A stretch of DNA of 64,000 nucleotides, taken from NCBI GenBank assembly GCA_020746105.1, contig CM036617.1:134877845-134941844 (forward strand), written 5' to 3'. Both the position numbers and the translations under genes were made by a program. Positions 35,647-47,160 of the stretch are shown here, piece after piece (the first letter of the stretch is position 1; each line of letters starts with the position of its first letter). This stretch comes from Trogon surrucura. Taxonomy: Eukaryota; Chordata; Aves; Trogoniformes; Trogonidae. The notes below the pieces were generated by a model. The model ran no database searches. It was not told the origin of the DNA and saw only the letters and a list, made by a program, of their open reading frames with translations.

Positions 35647-36084
35647 TGTACTGGGTTCAGCTAGGATAGGGTTAATTCTCAGTAAAGGGGCTAGTCGGGA
35701 AATAGCTGAACCAAACTAGTCACTAGCCAAAGGGATATTCGGTACCATCCTGACGTCATGCTCAGGGTATATATATAGGGGGCTGGTCGGGGTTGGGGTC
35801 TCTCTCTTTCCGGTTCTTGGTCCCCGTCACTGGGTTCTGGGTGGTGAGATCCACGTTACATGTTACTCACGTTATATCTGGTTAAACATTATTGTTATTT
35901 CACTATTATTGTTACCATTTTATGTTCACCATTAAAACAAACTGTTTTTATCTCAACCTCACAAGCCTCCGCCTCCTGCTCTCTCCGGGCTCTTCCCCTC
36001 ACTCCCGGCAGGGGTGAGCGAGTGAGAGAGCGACCGTGTGGTTCTTTGTCTCTCCCGGCCGGTCACTCGGCTTAAACCACCACA
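35647..36084 (+). repeat. 3' LTR of the ERV-L-like provirus
   Basis: A 438-base LTR, TGTACTGGG to ACCACCACA, paired with 29482-29921. It has a longer TATATATATAG stretch at the promoter position and lacks the GGCGCG stretch present in the 5' copy. The sequence right after it is inside a minus-strand CR1. Confidence 0.95.
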
Positions 36085-37274
36085 GTTGGAAAAGACCTTT
36101 AAGTTCATTGATACAACTGTAAAGCTAACACTGCCAGGTTCACCATTAAGCCGTGCCCCAAAGTGCCACATCTATGTGTCTTTCAAGTACCTTCAGGGAT
36201 GGTGATTCAACCGCTTCACTGGGCAGCCTATTCCAGTGCTTAACGATGCTTTCAGTGAAGTTTTTCCTAACATCCAATCTAAACCTCCCTGGGGCCATTT
36301 CCTCTTGTCCTATCATTTGCTACTTGGGAAGAACGACCTACCTTTCTGCAACCTCCTCCAGGTGGTTGTAGAGAACAATAACATCTCCCCTGAATCTCCT
36401 TTTCTCCAGGCTAAACAACCCCAGCTCCCTCAGTCGCTCCCAATAAGACTTGTGCTTTAGACCCTTCATCAGCTTCGTTGCCCTTCTTTGGACACACTCA
36501 GGCACCTCAATGTCTTTCTTGTAGTGAGGGGCCCAAAACTGAGCACAGGATTTGAGGTGTGGCCTGAACAGTGTAGAGTACATGGGGATGATCGCTTCCC
36601 TGGTCCAGCTGGCCACATCATTTCTGACACAGGTCAGGATACTGTTGGCCTGCTTGGACATCTAGGTGCACTGCTGGCTCATGAGCAGCTGGCTGTTGAC
36701 CAACACCCCAAGCTTCTTTTCCACCAGCCAGCTTCCCAGCCACTCTTCTCCAAGCCTGTAGTGTTGCATAGGGTTGTTGTGATTGCACTGCAGGACCCCA
36801 CATTTCACCTTGTTGAACCTCGTACAATTTATCTCAGCCCATGGATCCAGCCTGTCCAGAACCAGAACTCTTTGAAGAGCCTTCCTATTCTCAGGCAGCT
36901 TAACGCTCCTACCCAAAGTGGTGTCATCTGCAATCTTATTGAGGGTGCACTCAATCCCCTTGTCAAGATCATTGATAAAAACATTAAATAGAACTGGTCC
37001 AAATACTGAGCCCTGGGGAACACCACTTGTGACCAGCTGCCAACTAGATTTAACTCCGTCCACCATCACTGTATGAGCCCAACCATCCAGCCATTTTTTT
37101 CACTTAGTGAAGAACTTGCCTGTCCAAAGCAAGAGTTTGTCCAGGAGTACTCTCTGGGAAACAGTGTCAAAGGCTTTACTAAATTCCAGGTTAACAGTAT
37201 CCCCAGCCTTCCTGTCATGCACTAAGAGGGCCACCTTCTCATGGAATAAGATTAGGTTAGTCAAGGAGGACCTG
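36085..37274 (-). mobile_element. CR1 LINE beginning abruptly at the 3' LTR
   Basis: A minus-strand CR1. It starts at GTTGGAAAAGACC, just after the place where the tail repeat should be, so the provirus junction cuts off its 3' tip. Frames 36338-36661 (ORF2 C-terminal), 36662-37069 ([33 protein letters not shown]) and the sequence up to 37270 give a partial RT. Frameshifts are present. The missing tip is not found to the left of the 5' LTR. Confidence 0.9.
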
Positions 37275-37512
37275 CTGTCTCAGGAGAAGTTCGGACTGGA
37301 CATCAAGAAAAGGCTCTTCACTGAGAGAGTGGTTGGTTGCTGGAACAGTCTCTACAGGGAATTGATCATAGGTCCATGCATGCCAGAGTTCAAGGAGCAC
37401 CTGAACAATGCTCTTAGTGATATGATTTAGTTTTAAGTAGTCCTGCAACGGAGCTGGACTTGATGATCCTTATGGTGCCTTCCAACTCAAGATATTCTAT
37501 GATTCTATAATT
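37275..37512 (+). mobile_element. CR1 LINE 3' fragment, inverted neighbour
   Basis: A plus-strand CR1 3' end that reads KKRLFTERVVGCWNSLYREL and ends with ATTCTATGATTCTATAATTC. It follows the minus-strand CR1 head to head with no unique spacer that I can see. The 3' regions of both copies are present, so this is two insertions or an inversion event. Confidence 0.85.
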
Positions 37513-38350
37513 CTACAATTCAGAAAGTTAAACAAGAGAGCTGAGATGATTATAGTAGATCATTCCCCAATGTGATGAAAAACAGCACTTACTCATTGCT
37601 GTTCCTTAGCTTCAAGGTGCTTATTCACCTTCTGCAGGAGTGCTGCCTAATATATATTCTTTTCACATTACACTGTGGTTGAATCTGGTTGATTTCCCAG
37701 CCCCAAATCCCCAGTGTTTAGCAGATTTACTGAACAATGGCATTTCAACAATTTCTGAAAGCGTTTTCAAGTTTAGCTTTAGTTTCCTGCATTTTCTGAA
37801 GGATTTTCTTTCACCAGCTTTATTTTTTTTCTGAGAAAAGAACAGTTTTGGTTACGGAGTGCAAGAGCAAGGGGTAGTGAAAACCCATCTCAGTTTTGGG
37901 ATATTCGGTATGAAAGGCCTCATACTCTGTGGACTGCTGTATACCCACTTTACATGTATATCACCTGTGTTGGTGCTAAAAGAGACTATCTTGCCTGTCC
38001 CTCCCCAACCTGCACATTCTCTGCCTTCCCATTCATCTTCCAGCTGGAACATTTATACAGCTCCATAAAGTTTCCTACATGTGTAACAAAATTTTGCATA
38101 TAAATTTTGCTGAATTAGTTTTTAACCAGGTCAGATCACTGCACAAATCTTTGCTGCTAGCACAGGGAGGGTGATGAGGACACACAACTCAGGGCAGAGA
38201 AAAGAGGGAGCAAGGTTGTCTGTCCTAGTAGAAGCTGGTATTCTTGTGGGGTTGAAATATCTGTGGAATCACAGCCTCAGAAGCGGTTCCCATTTTGTGC
38301 TACAGTGATTTTAAACTGTTTCATACAAATATGTTGTCACCACCATGTTG
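37513..38350. other. Unassigned AT-rich gap
   Basis: No element or gene recognised. Its right end carries the left copy of the 13-base target-site duplication of the next CR1. Confidence 0.5.
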
Positions 38351-38363
38351 CTGTGAGATGGAA

Positions 38364-39402
38364 TGAAAGAGTCGTGGTCAATGGGGCAGAGTCTGGTTGG
38401 AGGCCTGTATCCAGTGGAGTCCCTCAAGGGTTGGTACTGGGACCAGTATTATTCAATATATTCATCGATGACTTGGATGAGGGACTAGAGAGTACTATCA
38501 GCAAGTCTGCTGATGACACCAAGCTGGGAGGAGTGGCTGACACGCCAGAAGACTGTGCTGCCATTCAGCAAGACCTGGACAGGCTGGAGGGTTGGGCGGG
38601 GAAAAAATTAATGAAATATAACAAGGGTAAATGTAGAGTCTTGCATCTGGGTAGGAACAACCCCAGGTTCCAGTATAAGTTGGGGAATGACTTATTAGAG
38701 AGTAGTGTAGGGGAAAGGGACCTGGGAGTCTTGGTGGACAGCAGGATGACCATGAGCCAGCACTGTGCCCTTGTGGCCAGGAAGGCCAATGGCATCCTGG
38801 GGTGTATTAGAAAGGGGGTGGTTAGTAGGTCAAGAGAGGTTCTCCTTCCCCTCTACTCTGCCCTGGTGAGACCCCATCTGGAATATTGTGTCCAGTTCTG
38901 GGCCCCTCAGTTCAAGAAAGACAGGGAACTGCTGGAGAGAGTCCAGCACAGGGCAACTAGGATGGTTAAGGGAGTGGAGCATCTCCCTTATGAGAAAAGA
39001 CTGAGGGAGTTGGGGCTCTTTAGTTTGGAGAAGAGGAGACTGAGGGGTGACCTCATTAATGTTTACAAATATATAAAGGGTGGGTGTCGCGAGGATGGAG
39101 CCAGGCTCTTCTCGGTGACAACCAATGATAGGACAAGGGGTAATGGGCTGAAAGTGGAACATAAGAGGTTCTGCTTAAACTCGAGAAGAAACTTCTTCTC
39201 AGTGAGGGTGACGGAACACTGGAATAGGTTGCCCAGGGAGGTTGTGGAGTCTCCTTCTCTGGAGACATTCAAGACCTGCCTGGACACGTTCCTGTGTAGC
39301 ATAATCTAGGCGTTCCTGCTCTGGCAGGGGGATTTGACTTGATGATCTTTCGAGGTCCCTTCCAATCCCTAACATTCTGTGATTCTGTGATTCTGTAATT
39401 TC
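38364..39402 (+). mobile_element. Young 5'-truncated CR1 LINE with 13-base TSD
   Basis: A plus-strand CR1 of 1.04 kb bounded by the direct repeat CTGTGAGATGGAA at 38351-38363 and 39403-39415, its target-site duplication. The tail is GATTCTGTGATTCTGTAATT. The ORF2 frame is open from the left edge to the natural stop at 39307 (about 315 element codons, extended to 348 by flanking DNA). It covers the RT thumb/connection ([29 protein letters not shown]) and the complete C-terminal domain, ending [11 protein letters not shown]. It lacks the endonuclease and earlier RT motifs, so it cannot move by itself. It has the cleanest ORF and insertion marks of any CR1 in the window and is probably among its most recent insertions. 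Confidence 0.96.
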
Positions 39403-39415
39403 CTGTGAGATGGAA

Positions 39416-41646
39416 CTCATTATTTCTGTGGTGACATTTTCATGTCTTGCAAGTAATTAAGCATTTCCTGGGAATAAACTCACATGTAGACTAGAGACTG
39501 GGACTCAGGAACTGTCAGGCTACAGACTTGTCCTGTTCATGAAGCACTTCTTCTGTCAGCAGTTTTCTGTACCTAACCATTCATTTCCTTCTCTGAGGAG
39601 CTGAAATAACTAAGTTAAATTGTGTTTCATGCTAAAAAAAAAGTTTTAACACTTACCACATGCTTTTTCTACCAGAAAGAAAAGAAATAATTTTTATTTT
39701 AGTCCAAACTAAATTTGTAGTTCTCCTTTCCTACCCATTTTTCTGCCAAGACCAGTCATTTATACAAATCCTTACCGTAACTTTGAGCAGGCTGAGATAA
39801 CCTGTACTTTGACACAGGGTGGCGCAAGCTGCTCAGTCTGGGAGCCAAGGAGCCAAGTTCTGTTACAGAACTTCAGGTCCATACACTTTCAGCTTCTTGA
39901 GAGGGTTTAACCTTCATTGCTCGGCCTTTCAACTGCAGTAACTTACTGCCCTTTTTTTACTGGGCTTCCAAGAACAAGTTGTATATTATGACATCTTTTT
40001 AGCAGGAAAATATTGCTTAAATCCCAGGGCAGTAGGGAAAGATAACTTTCCTTCCTGTCTGTGCAACTGTTTGTCTGTTTTTTTTCTGCTTAAGCATAAG
40101 TATGTAACACAAAACAGAACTTTTTGAAATCGTATGTGGCTTTCTGGAGTAATTCTTCAGATAAACAATGGTCAACTGAATCTAGCACTGATCTGCTCTA
40201 AGAATGGAATACTTCTAAACACTTACTGAAGCAGCAAAACACTGGGATAATTGCAGTTTATTTGAGCCCTTCCTCATTTCAAACCAAATAGACAATGCTG
40301 AAAAAAGTACAGTGGTACTTTGTCTGTGCTATTCTGAACACTTTGCAGTTTGTGTTGTTCAGCAGAAATTAGAAATTTCATTCTTGGTCAAGAACTGAGT
40401 CACAGCACACCTCCAAAGGAAGCGAGTGAAGATTGGAACATGGATCAAGCAGAAAAGACTAGGCTCAGGTGCTTGATACAGTACAGAGAAGATTGCAAGA
40501 GCTATATATTCCTTTATAAGAGATATATCTATACATTTATACTTTCTAGGGAGTTCAGAGGGCTTTAATAACAACATCCACAAGAAAAACATATATTTCT
40601 CTCTTTTATGGATTCACATTTCTGTTTCTGAGCCATGACTGTAGGGCTCATGAATTTTACTTTTTCACTTTTTGGCAGCTTCAGAAATCCTGTAGTGTCT
40701 CACGTCCCAGTACACTTCAAATTGATTTACTAGGTCTGGTCATTCAGGTAAAAAGCTAACATTACTGAACATAGCCAGCTGCATTGCAGGTCTACACAGA
40801 ACTGACTAAATATACCCAAAGTGCCTAGTCCTAGCGTGGAACCAGGTTTATTGCAAAATCAGTCATGGATTCCCAGGCAGCTCCTTCTTTTAAATGTTCC
40901 CCTAAATCCTAGTCCACACAATAAATGACCTGCTTTGTTTTTGGGTGTTAGCGTTGTGAACCCACTCAATAAGTCTGATTAGAGAGACTGCTAGAAAATG
41001 GATAGATAAAGAGGCATTTAGATTGTAGCTCCAGCAAACTGGCATAAGTCTAACTGTTTCTTTACCTTTGAGACTGCCATGAAAATTTACAACTAGCCCA
41101 TGCCAACTGAATAGAGAAGTTAGGATACGAAGTAGAGAATTACAAGGGTAAATATAAATTCACATGTGTAAGGTGTCCTAGCCATCTGAATGTGTTTTTA
41201 CACACAATTCTTAGACCCATCAAACATTCAAATCTTACATGATTTCACAAATGGCAAACACTCACACCACTGATTACTAATCATAGTAAAACTCTGCAAA
41301 GTAACTGTATTTTGGAGCATTCTTGATGTTTGTCTATTGACCCAGATGCCCCTGGAATTAGTCTTGCTGTATTTACTTATCTAGGATGCCAGGCAATGGG
41401 AAGTTTTCAAGGATGTGGGCTACAATGCTGATTTTATCTTGGTGTATCCTTTAGTTTTCATGGACAAATCAGGTTCCCAAGAATAAGTCCTTATCTCCAG
41501 GACTGAGCTGTCCATTAATTTCTTTTACTTGCACAGCAACAATACTAATGTTTTCAGTTAAAGTTCACTACCTCATGACCATAATATATAATGTGAACTA
41601 ATATTTATATTAACAAAGTTAATATACTGTCATACTATAAAGACTA
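39416..41646. other. Unassigned AT-rich sequence
   Basis: About 2.2 kb with only short frames and nothing I recognise. Confidence 0.5.
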
Positions 41647-41652
41647 GTTGAT

Positions 41653-43249
41653 CATAGAATCATAGAATGGCCTAGGCTGGAAGGGACCTTTCAGATCATC
41701 AAATCCAACTCCCTGTCATGGCCAGGGACGCCTCTCTACTAGATCAGGCTACTCAAGGCTCTGTCCAACCTGGCCTTGAACACCTCCAGGGAGGGGGCAG
41801 CCACAACGTCTCTGGGCAATTTATTCCAAAGTCTTGTCACCCTCGTACTGAAGAATTTCTTCCTAAGATCTAATCGAAATCTATTCTCCTTCAACTTAAA
41901 CCCATTTCCCCTTGTCCTATCAGTGGATGCTCTTGTAAAAAGTCCCTCCCCAGCCTTCCTGTAGGATCCCTTCAGGTACTGGAAGGCAGCTATTAGGTCC
42001 CCCCGAAGTCTTCTCTTTTCAAGACTGAACAATCCCAGCTCCCGCAGCCTGTGCTCATAGCAGAGGTGTTCCAGCCCCTAGATCATCTTTGTGGCCCTCT
42101 TCTGAACATGCTCTAACAGTTCTATGTCCCTCTTATGGTGGGGATACCAGAACTGGACGCAGTATTCGAGATGGGGTCTCACAAGAGCAGAGTAAAGGGG
42201 GAGAATCACCTCTCTTGACCTGCTGGCAACGGTTCTCTTGATACATCCCAGGATGCGGTTGGCCTTCTGGGCTGCATGAGCGCACTGCCAGCTCATGTTG
42301 AGCTTCTCATCAATCAACACCCCCAAATCCTTCTCTTCAGAGCTACTCTCAACCCACTCTGTGCCCAGTTTTTATTTGTGCCTCGGATCGGCCCAACTCA
42401 GGTGAAGGACCTTGCATTTTGACTTGTTGAAGTTCATGCAGTTTGCACTGGCCCATTTCTCAAGCCTGTCAAGGTCCCTCTGGATGGTATCTCTTCCCTC
42501 AAGTGAGTCCACGGCACCACACAGCTTGGCGTCGTCGGCAGACTTACTGAGGGTGCACTCAATGCCATCGTCCGTGTTGCTGACAAAGATGTTGAACAGC
42601 ACTGGATCCAGAACAGACACCTGAGGAACACCGCTTGTCACTGGTCTCCATGTGGACTTTGAGCCATTGACCACAACTCTTTGAGTGCCACCATCCAGCC
42701 AGTTCTTTATCCACCGAGTGGTCCATCTGTCAAATCCATGTCTCTCCGTTTTAGAGACAAGGATGTCATGTGGGACAGTGTCAAACGCCTTGCGCAAGTC
42801 CAGGAAAATGACATCCGTTGCTTTTCCCGTGTCAACCAGCGCAGTAGCTTTGTCATAGAAGGCCACTAAATTAGTGAGGCATGACTTGCCCTTAGTGAAG
42901 CCATGTTGGCTGTCATCAACCATTTGATTATCCTTTATGTGCCTTAGTACAGCTACCAGGACAATTTATTCCATGATTTTACCTGGAATAGGGGTAAGGC
43001 TGACTGGTCTGTAGTTCCCAGGATTGTCTTTGGTTCCTCTTTTAAAGATGGGAGTTATGTTCCCCCTTTTCCAATCTGTGGGAAGCTCACCAGACTGCCA
43101 GGAGCTCTCAAATATGATGGCTAGTGACCTAGCAATTTCAGCTGCCAGTTCCTTCAGGACCCGTAGATATATCTCATCAGGTCCCATGGATTTGTGCACC
43201 TTGAGGTTCTCTAGGTGTTCCCAGACCTGATCTGCTCCTACCCTGGGTG
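41653..43249 (-). mobile_element. CR1 LINE, about 1.6 kb, near-identical to the 15.3 kb copy
   Basis: A minus-strand CR1 with the tail CATAGAATCATAGAATGG. Frames 41739-42032, 42078-42326, 42372-42923 and 42966-43199 give ORF2 from the first RT block (SMGPDEIYLRVLKELAAEIA) through the [20 protein letters not shown] and SADDAKL blocks to the C-terminus LDRALSSLI. Each frame is long and few breaks separate them. GTTGAT occurs on both sides (41647-41652 and 43250-43255) and may be a short target-site duplication. It still has the CAGCCAGTTCTTTAT segment missing from the copy at 15341-17165. Confidence 0.95.
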
Positions 43250-43255
43250 GTTGAT

Positions 43256-44500
43256 ATAATAGTTAATGAATGGAATTGTCGTAGCAACTGATCCATAAAA
43301 TTAATATCAATAGTCATTAAAAATGTAGATGGGTGCATATTCAGATAATATAGATTGGGGGTTCTCCCCTCTCTGGTTTAGTTTTATTTCCATAAAGCTC
43401 AGGAAGCAATACTCTAAGCAGAGTGAGAGAAGGATTAAAACAGAAGAAGTCTGCTCTCTAAGCAAAAACATGCTACTTATTCCAAGGGAGAAGTGAAACA
43501 TATAAGAAGCTTCCTTGCTTGTAGGAAATCCCATTATTTGTGATAAAGATTAAAAAATAAATTTAAAAATGTACTGTACTTATGGCTACCAAAAGCCACT
43601 GCAGAGACTGTGAAGCTCCAGGGTCTGGTCTTTCACACTCCATCTTGGGCTGTCCCTCTGCAGCTCTCTTTAGTTATCTCTCATTAACTGTAAGCTTCTC
43701 TTTCTATGTTGAGCTTCCTTAGGGAGAAAATACCTTTGTACTTCACCCAACACATTAACAAAAAAAACAAGACCATAATATACAGTAACCAGAAGGGTAT
43801 TATAAGGTTTTAATTTGCTGATCTGTGTGATTGTTTTTCAGAAATCTGGGGAGGAAAATGTACTATTTTAGACTTGTGAAGTGACAAATTTGTCCTTGAA
43901 AATATCTGCTTGAAGATTTTATCCACTGGAAATAATTCTGCTTCAAGACTGCTTGAAAGACATGTCCTCTCATGTACAAATACTATCCTTCTTACTCTTT
44001 CCTCTGCCTGCTATTCTATTTGCTATTTCCAGCTCCTCCCTTTCTTCTTCACATTCCTTTCTTTCCATGTCTGTCTTTTATAGTTGCTCTGTGTGTGTGT
44101 GTCCTTCTTCCTCTACCTCTGTCTCCCACCTTTCTCACTCTTACCCTCCTTTTTCTTTCTCTTTCCTTTGAAACTCTGTTCCCCCTGTCTTAGCCTCACC
44201 CATCTCTTTTATCCTTCTCAGCTATTCTCTAGTATGTGGTTTTCTTGTCTTTGGTTTGTGTGGTCTGCCCTCCACATTCCAACTTTTTTCTCTTCAGGAC
44301 CTAACATGTTTCACTCAGTGAAGAGGTTACTTATGAAACTAATTATGCTTTTCTATCCTCACCATTGTTTTAATAACTTCATCTTCTTTTGCTTTTTTGA
44401 AATCTGTTTGTGTGTCTGGATATTTGCAAGTCGCTATTGTATGCAGTTCTGTGTCTATAAAATGAATGTCTATGTAAATTGGAGCACATGATTGTCTGTG
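43256..44500. other. Unassigned sequence, pyrimidine-rich in part
   Basis: AT-rich, then a strongly CT-rich stretch at about 43985-44230 with a short GTGTGTGTGTGT run near 44090. The plus frames there (up to 135 codons) come from the CT bias. No gene recognised. Confidence 0.5.
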
Positions 44501-44690
44501 TCAATGGTCTCCAAACATCTTTGATCATGTACCCCTATTGGTAAAAAACTTCAGCATGTACCTCTAATACATGTGTATTTACTTATTTATATAAATGTAC
44601 TACTGAAGTTCTAGTATTTTCTCCCTGCATTCCAATGGATCATCTCACATATCCCTTGGGGTGCACACATCCCACTGCGGAGACCACTGA
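44501..44690. mobile_element. hAT-like miniature inverted-repeat element
   Basis: A 190-base block whose ends are inverted repeats: TCAATGGTCTCC at the left and GGAGACCACTGA at the right, 11 of 12 bases complementary. The ends and the inner TCATGTACCCCT text follow the style of ancient non-autonomous hAT elements in vertebrates (CAGTGGTYCYC-type ends). It has no coding capacity. The 8-base duplication expected for hAT is not visible, so it is old. It is the only DNA transposon I see in the window. Confidence 0.65.
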
Positions 44691-45969
44691 TATATACAAT
44701 GCAGCCACACTGTTGTATAAAGTATCCTGGTTTTGTCACATTTCAGACTGACCTGAAAATCTGATCCATCCATGGTAGTTTGGGAGGGAGAGCTTCTGTT
44801 TCTCTGTTTCTGTCATGTCTGGCCTGTGATAGTCTATATTTTGAGAGGAGTTAATTGACTGTCATCTTTCCTTCCAGATTTTAAACACGGCTTGGATGTT
44901 GCATGTCATACATCCCTGCAGCACAGGAACTTTTCTCAAACTTCGCCATTCAGAGTAGCAGCACCAACATGCTGGGCTTTCATTTCTCAAGAAGGAGGAG
45001 GAGGAGGTTTTGGGAGGGATATTCCATTACTATAAAGGGGAGGAAATGTTTCTGCAGCTATTGAACAAAACATCTAGCTAAGCCCTTTCTGAACCACTGT
45101 GCAATGGTACAGTCTTACTGTTCCTTTCTAGGGGCAGAAGAGGAAGAAAGGAAAATGTGCAAAAATTTACTACCAAACTGAATAAGGACCAGATTTTAAG
45201 AGGAGCTGAGTACCTGCAATTTCTTCTGAAGTCAATTTGTTTTAGAATTAGGCCAGAGAGGATGGCAGGGGGAGGGGCGTAGAAGGAGGAGTGAGGGGAG
45301 TTGGATGGAAAGAGGTCTGTTACAATTGTTGTCTAGAAATCCCCACAGGGAGGATTAAGAAAGAAACTGTGCTGCCTTGGAAGAGGTAGGTATTTATGTT
45401 ATTCTGCATATATAGAGAACTACTTGAAAAAGCTGTGTTGTGTGGAAAATCGCCCTAGCTTTTTGAACTCCCAGATGTGGCACTATCTGCTGATAGTACT
45501 TTTAAGCAGTTGATACATTTTATCATGTAGTGGGGTGTCTAATGTGCGTTTGTGCTTTTTTATGTGCATCAGTGTTGTATGCAACATGAAGTTCATACAT
45601 CAAACCAAAGGAAGTTAGTTCGGCAGCAGAAGCCCAAAATTCTGCTCTGTTATCATGAAATTATTTGTGAATTGTTAACCCACTGAGTTTTGACACATTT
45701 TCTGTTCAGTCTTAATGGGCCTGAGTCTTGCACTGTACCTATGTGCACTGTACCTTACAGTGCCCTCATTTTCTGTTAGTATCTAGAATCATTTGTGACA
45801 TTTGATCTTGAGCATTTGGAAGAGGAGTGCAGGTAAGCACATGCGCGCTAACTTTAAACTAGGTTGTCACTGAAGAACAGCAATTGCTACACAGTAACAC
45901 AGATTTCAACAATGTCAAGCCAGACAGATTAAGGATCTGCCACACTGTACTTTTTGGCAGGAACCAGTC
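44691..45969. other. Unassigned sequence upstream of the CpG island
   Basis: Mixed sequence with purine-rich patches (about 44985-45060 and 45250-45320). No exon, repeat family or RNA recognised. Confidence 0.5.
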
Positions 45970-46195
45970 AGCGTCACCTCTGTCCCTGCAAAGATCATGG
46001 AACAACTTATCTTCAGTGCTGTCTCTGGGCATATCAAGGATAAGAGGGTCATTAGGAGCAGCCAACATGGCTTTGGCATGGAAGTCATGTTTGACCAACC
46101 TGGAAGCCTTTTATGAGGATATAACCAGGTGGATGGATGGTGGGCGTGCAGTGGACATGGCTTTATCTGGATTTTCAGTAAACCTAGAAGGGGTA
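45970..46195 (+). mobile_element. CR1 RT fragment at the edge of the CpG island
   Basis: A plus-strand remnant of CR1 reverse transcriptase. Read across frames it gives the block [20 protein letters not shown] then [11 protein letters not shown], matching the conserved RT start of other CR1 copies here (for example near 42920 on the minus strand). It has lost both its downstream RT and its 3' end. It stops about 170 bases before the GC-rich promoter region. Confidence 0.8.
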
Positions 46196-46369
46196 TGCAC
46201 ACCCATGCTTCACCATGGGCAGCCTGGAGGCAGCAAGGCCGCAGGGTGGACAAGGCATACACCAGGCCCGCAGCTCTGACGCTGCAGTGAGGGAAGATTC
46301 ACTTAGAAAATCCCCCTCTGAAAGTCGCTGGTTATGGGAAGCAGGAAGCAGCCTAAGCAGCAAAGACCG

Positions 46370-47160
46370 AGGATGGACCCCAGTGCCGCTCGGAGGCCCG
46401 CCCAGCAGAGCGGCTATGAGGAGGGCGGCTTCCTGCCTCGCTCCATCCGTGTGAGCCGTGGCTGTGGCAGCCGGCAGCGGGGAGTCCGCGGTGGCAGAAG
46501 ACAAGCGGGTCGGGGCTGGCGGGAGAACGGTGACCGCAGCGGAAGTGCCAGGAGTGGCGGCCGCCACCTGAGAGCGTGGGATCTCGCCGCTCGCCCCCCC
46601 CCCCCCCATTCGCCGTGCGCTGCGCTGCGCCTCTGCGAAAGAAAGTGCGGGGAGGGGGAAGGGGAGAGCGAGGGGCGCTAGAGAGAGGAGGAGGGGCACG
46701 GCGAGGAGGGGCGAGAGAGAACACGAGAGAGAGCCCAGTGAAAGGAATAAAGGAGATCCTGGGAATCCGGAGGAAGAGAGACTAAAAGAGCGATCCTGGG
46801 CGGGGGGAGGAGAGGCAAAAACGTTTCCAGGGAAGGACCTGGGGTGGAGCGCCAGTATCGGGACTGCTCGCAAACATCCGACTTGTGTTGAAGGCGTCGA
46901 TCGAGGGCCAAGGGCTGTGCCCGGAGCTGGGGGACAAAGCAGCAGTGCAGAGGGAGAGGGGCCTTCGAGATTGTCTGACTTACACGATGAAAATGGTCTT
47001 CGTCCAACTTTGCTGATTCCGGGAGGCCAGTCGGCACGGCCCTAGCGGGAATGGCTTCTGCGAAAGCTGCTTGAGTAATGCTCGAAATGAAGCGTGTGTT
47101 GCTGGACTCCTGCAAAAGGTATTGTGGCGGGTGAGCGGCCGGCGGGGAAGGGCATTGTGA
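46370..47160 (+). promoter_or_regulatory. CpG island, probable promoter and 5' exon
   Basis: The only CpG-rich stretch of the window, about 800 bases with dense CG dinucleotides against an AT-rich, CpG-poor background. It has a GC box (GGGCGGGG, 46798-46806), a run of 14 C (46594-46607) and a purine-rich GAGAGA zone at 46660-46740, all common in housekeeping or broadly used promoters without TATA. A strong 5' splice site, GCGG/GTGAGC at 47131, with a weaker one at 47119, could end an untranslated first exon reading rightward. No start codon with a convincing frame can be chosen. The gene is not identified, and leftward transcription is also possible. Confidence 0.6.

Larger units (their letters stand above)
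29482..36084 (+). mobile_element. ERV-L-like (class III) endogenous provirus
   Basis: A complete two-LTR provirus of 6.6 kb in the order LTR, tRNA-Lys-type primer site, gag, protease-RT-RNase H-integrase, LTR, with no env. The gag and pol sequences resemble ERV-L elements of vertebrates. The LTRs differ by roughly 8 percent by eye, which suggests an old insertion. Every coding region is broken. No target-site duplication is visible: the six bases to the left are GACGTC and those to the right are GTTGGA, and the right flank is the inside of a CR1 while the left flank is not. A dUTPase, present in some ERV-L, was not found. Confidence 0.93.

Noticed and set aside
43953..44491. Plus-strand frames of up to 135 codons
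   Set aside because: They arise from a CT-rich tract (Ser/Leu/Phe/Pro). No start context, domain or splice structure.
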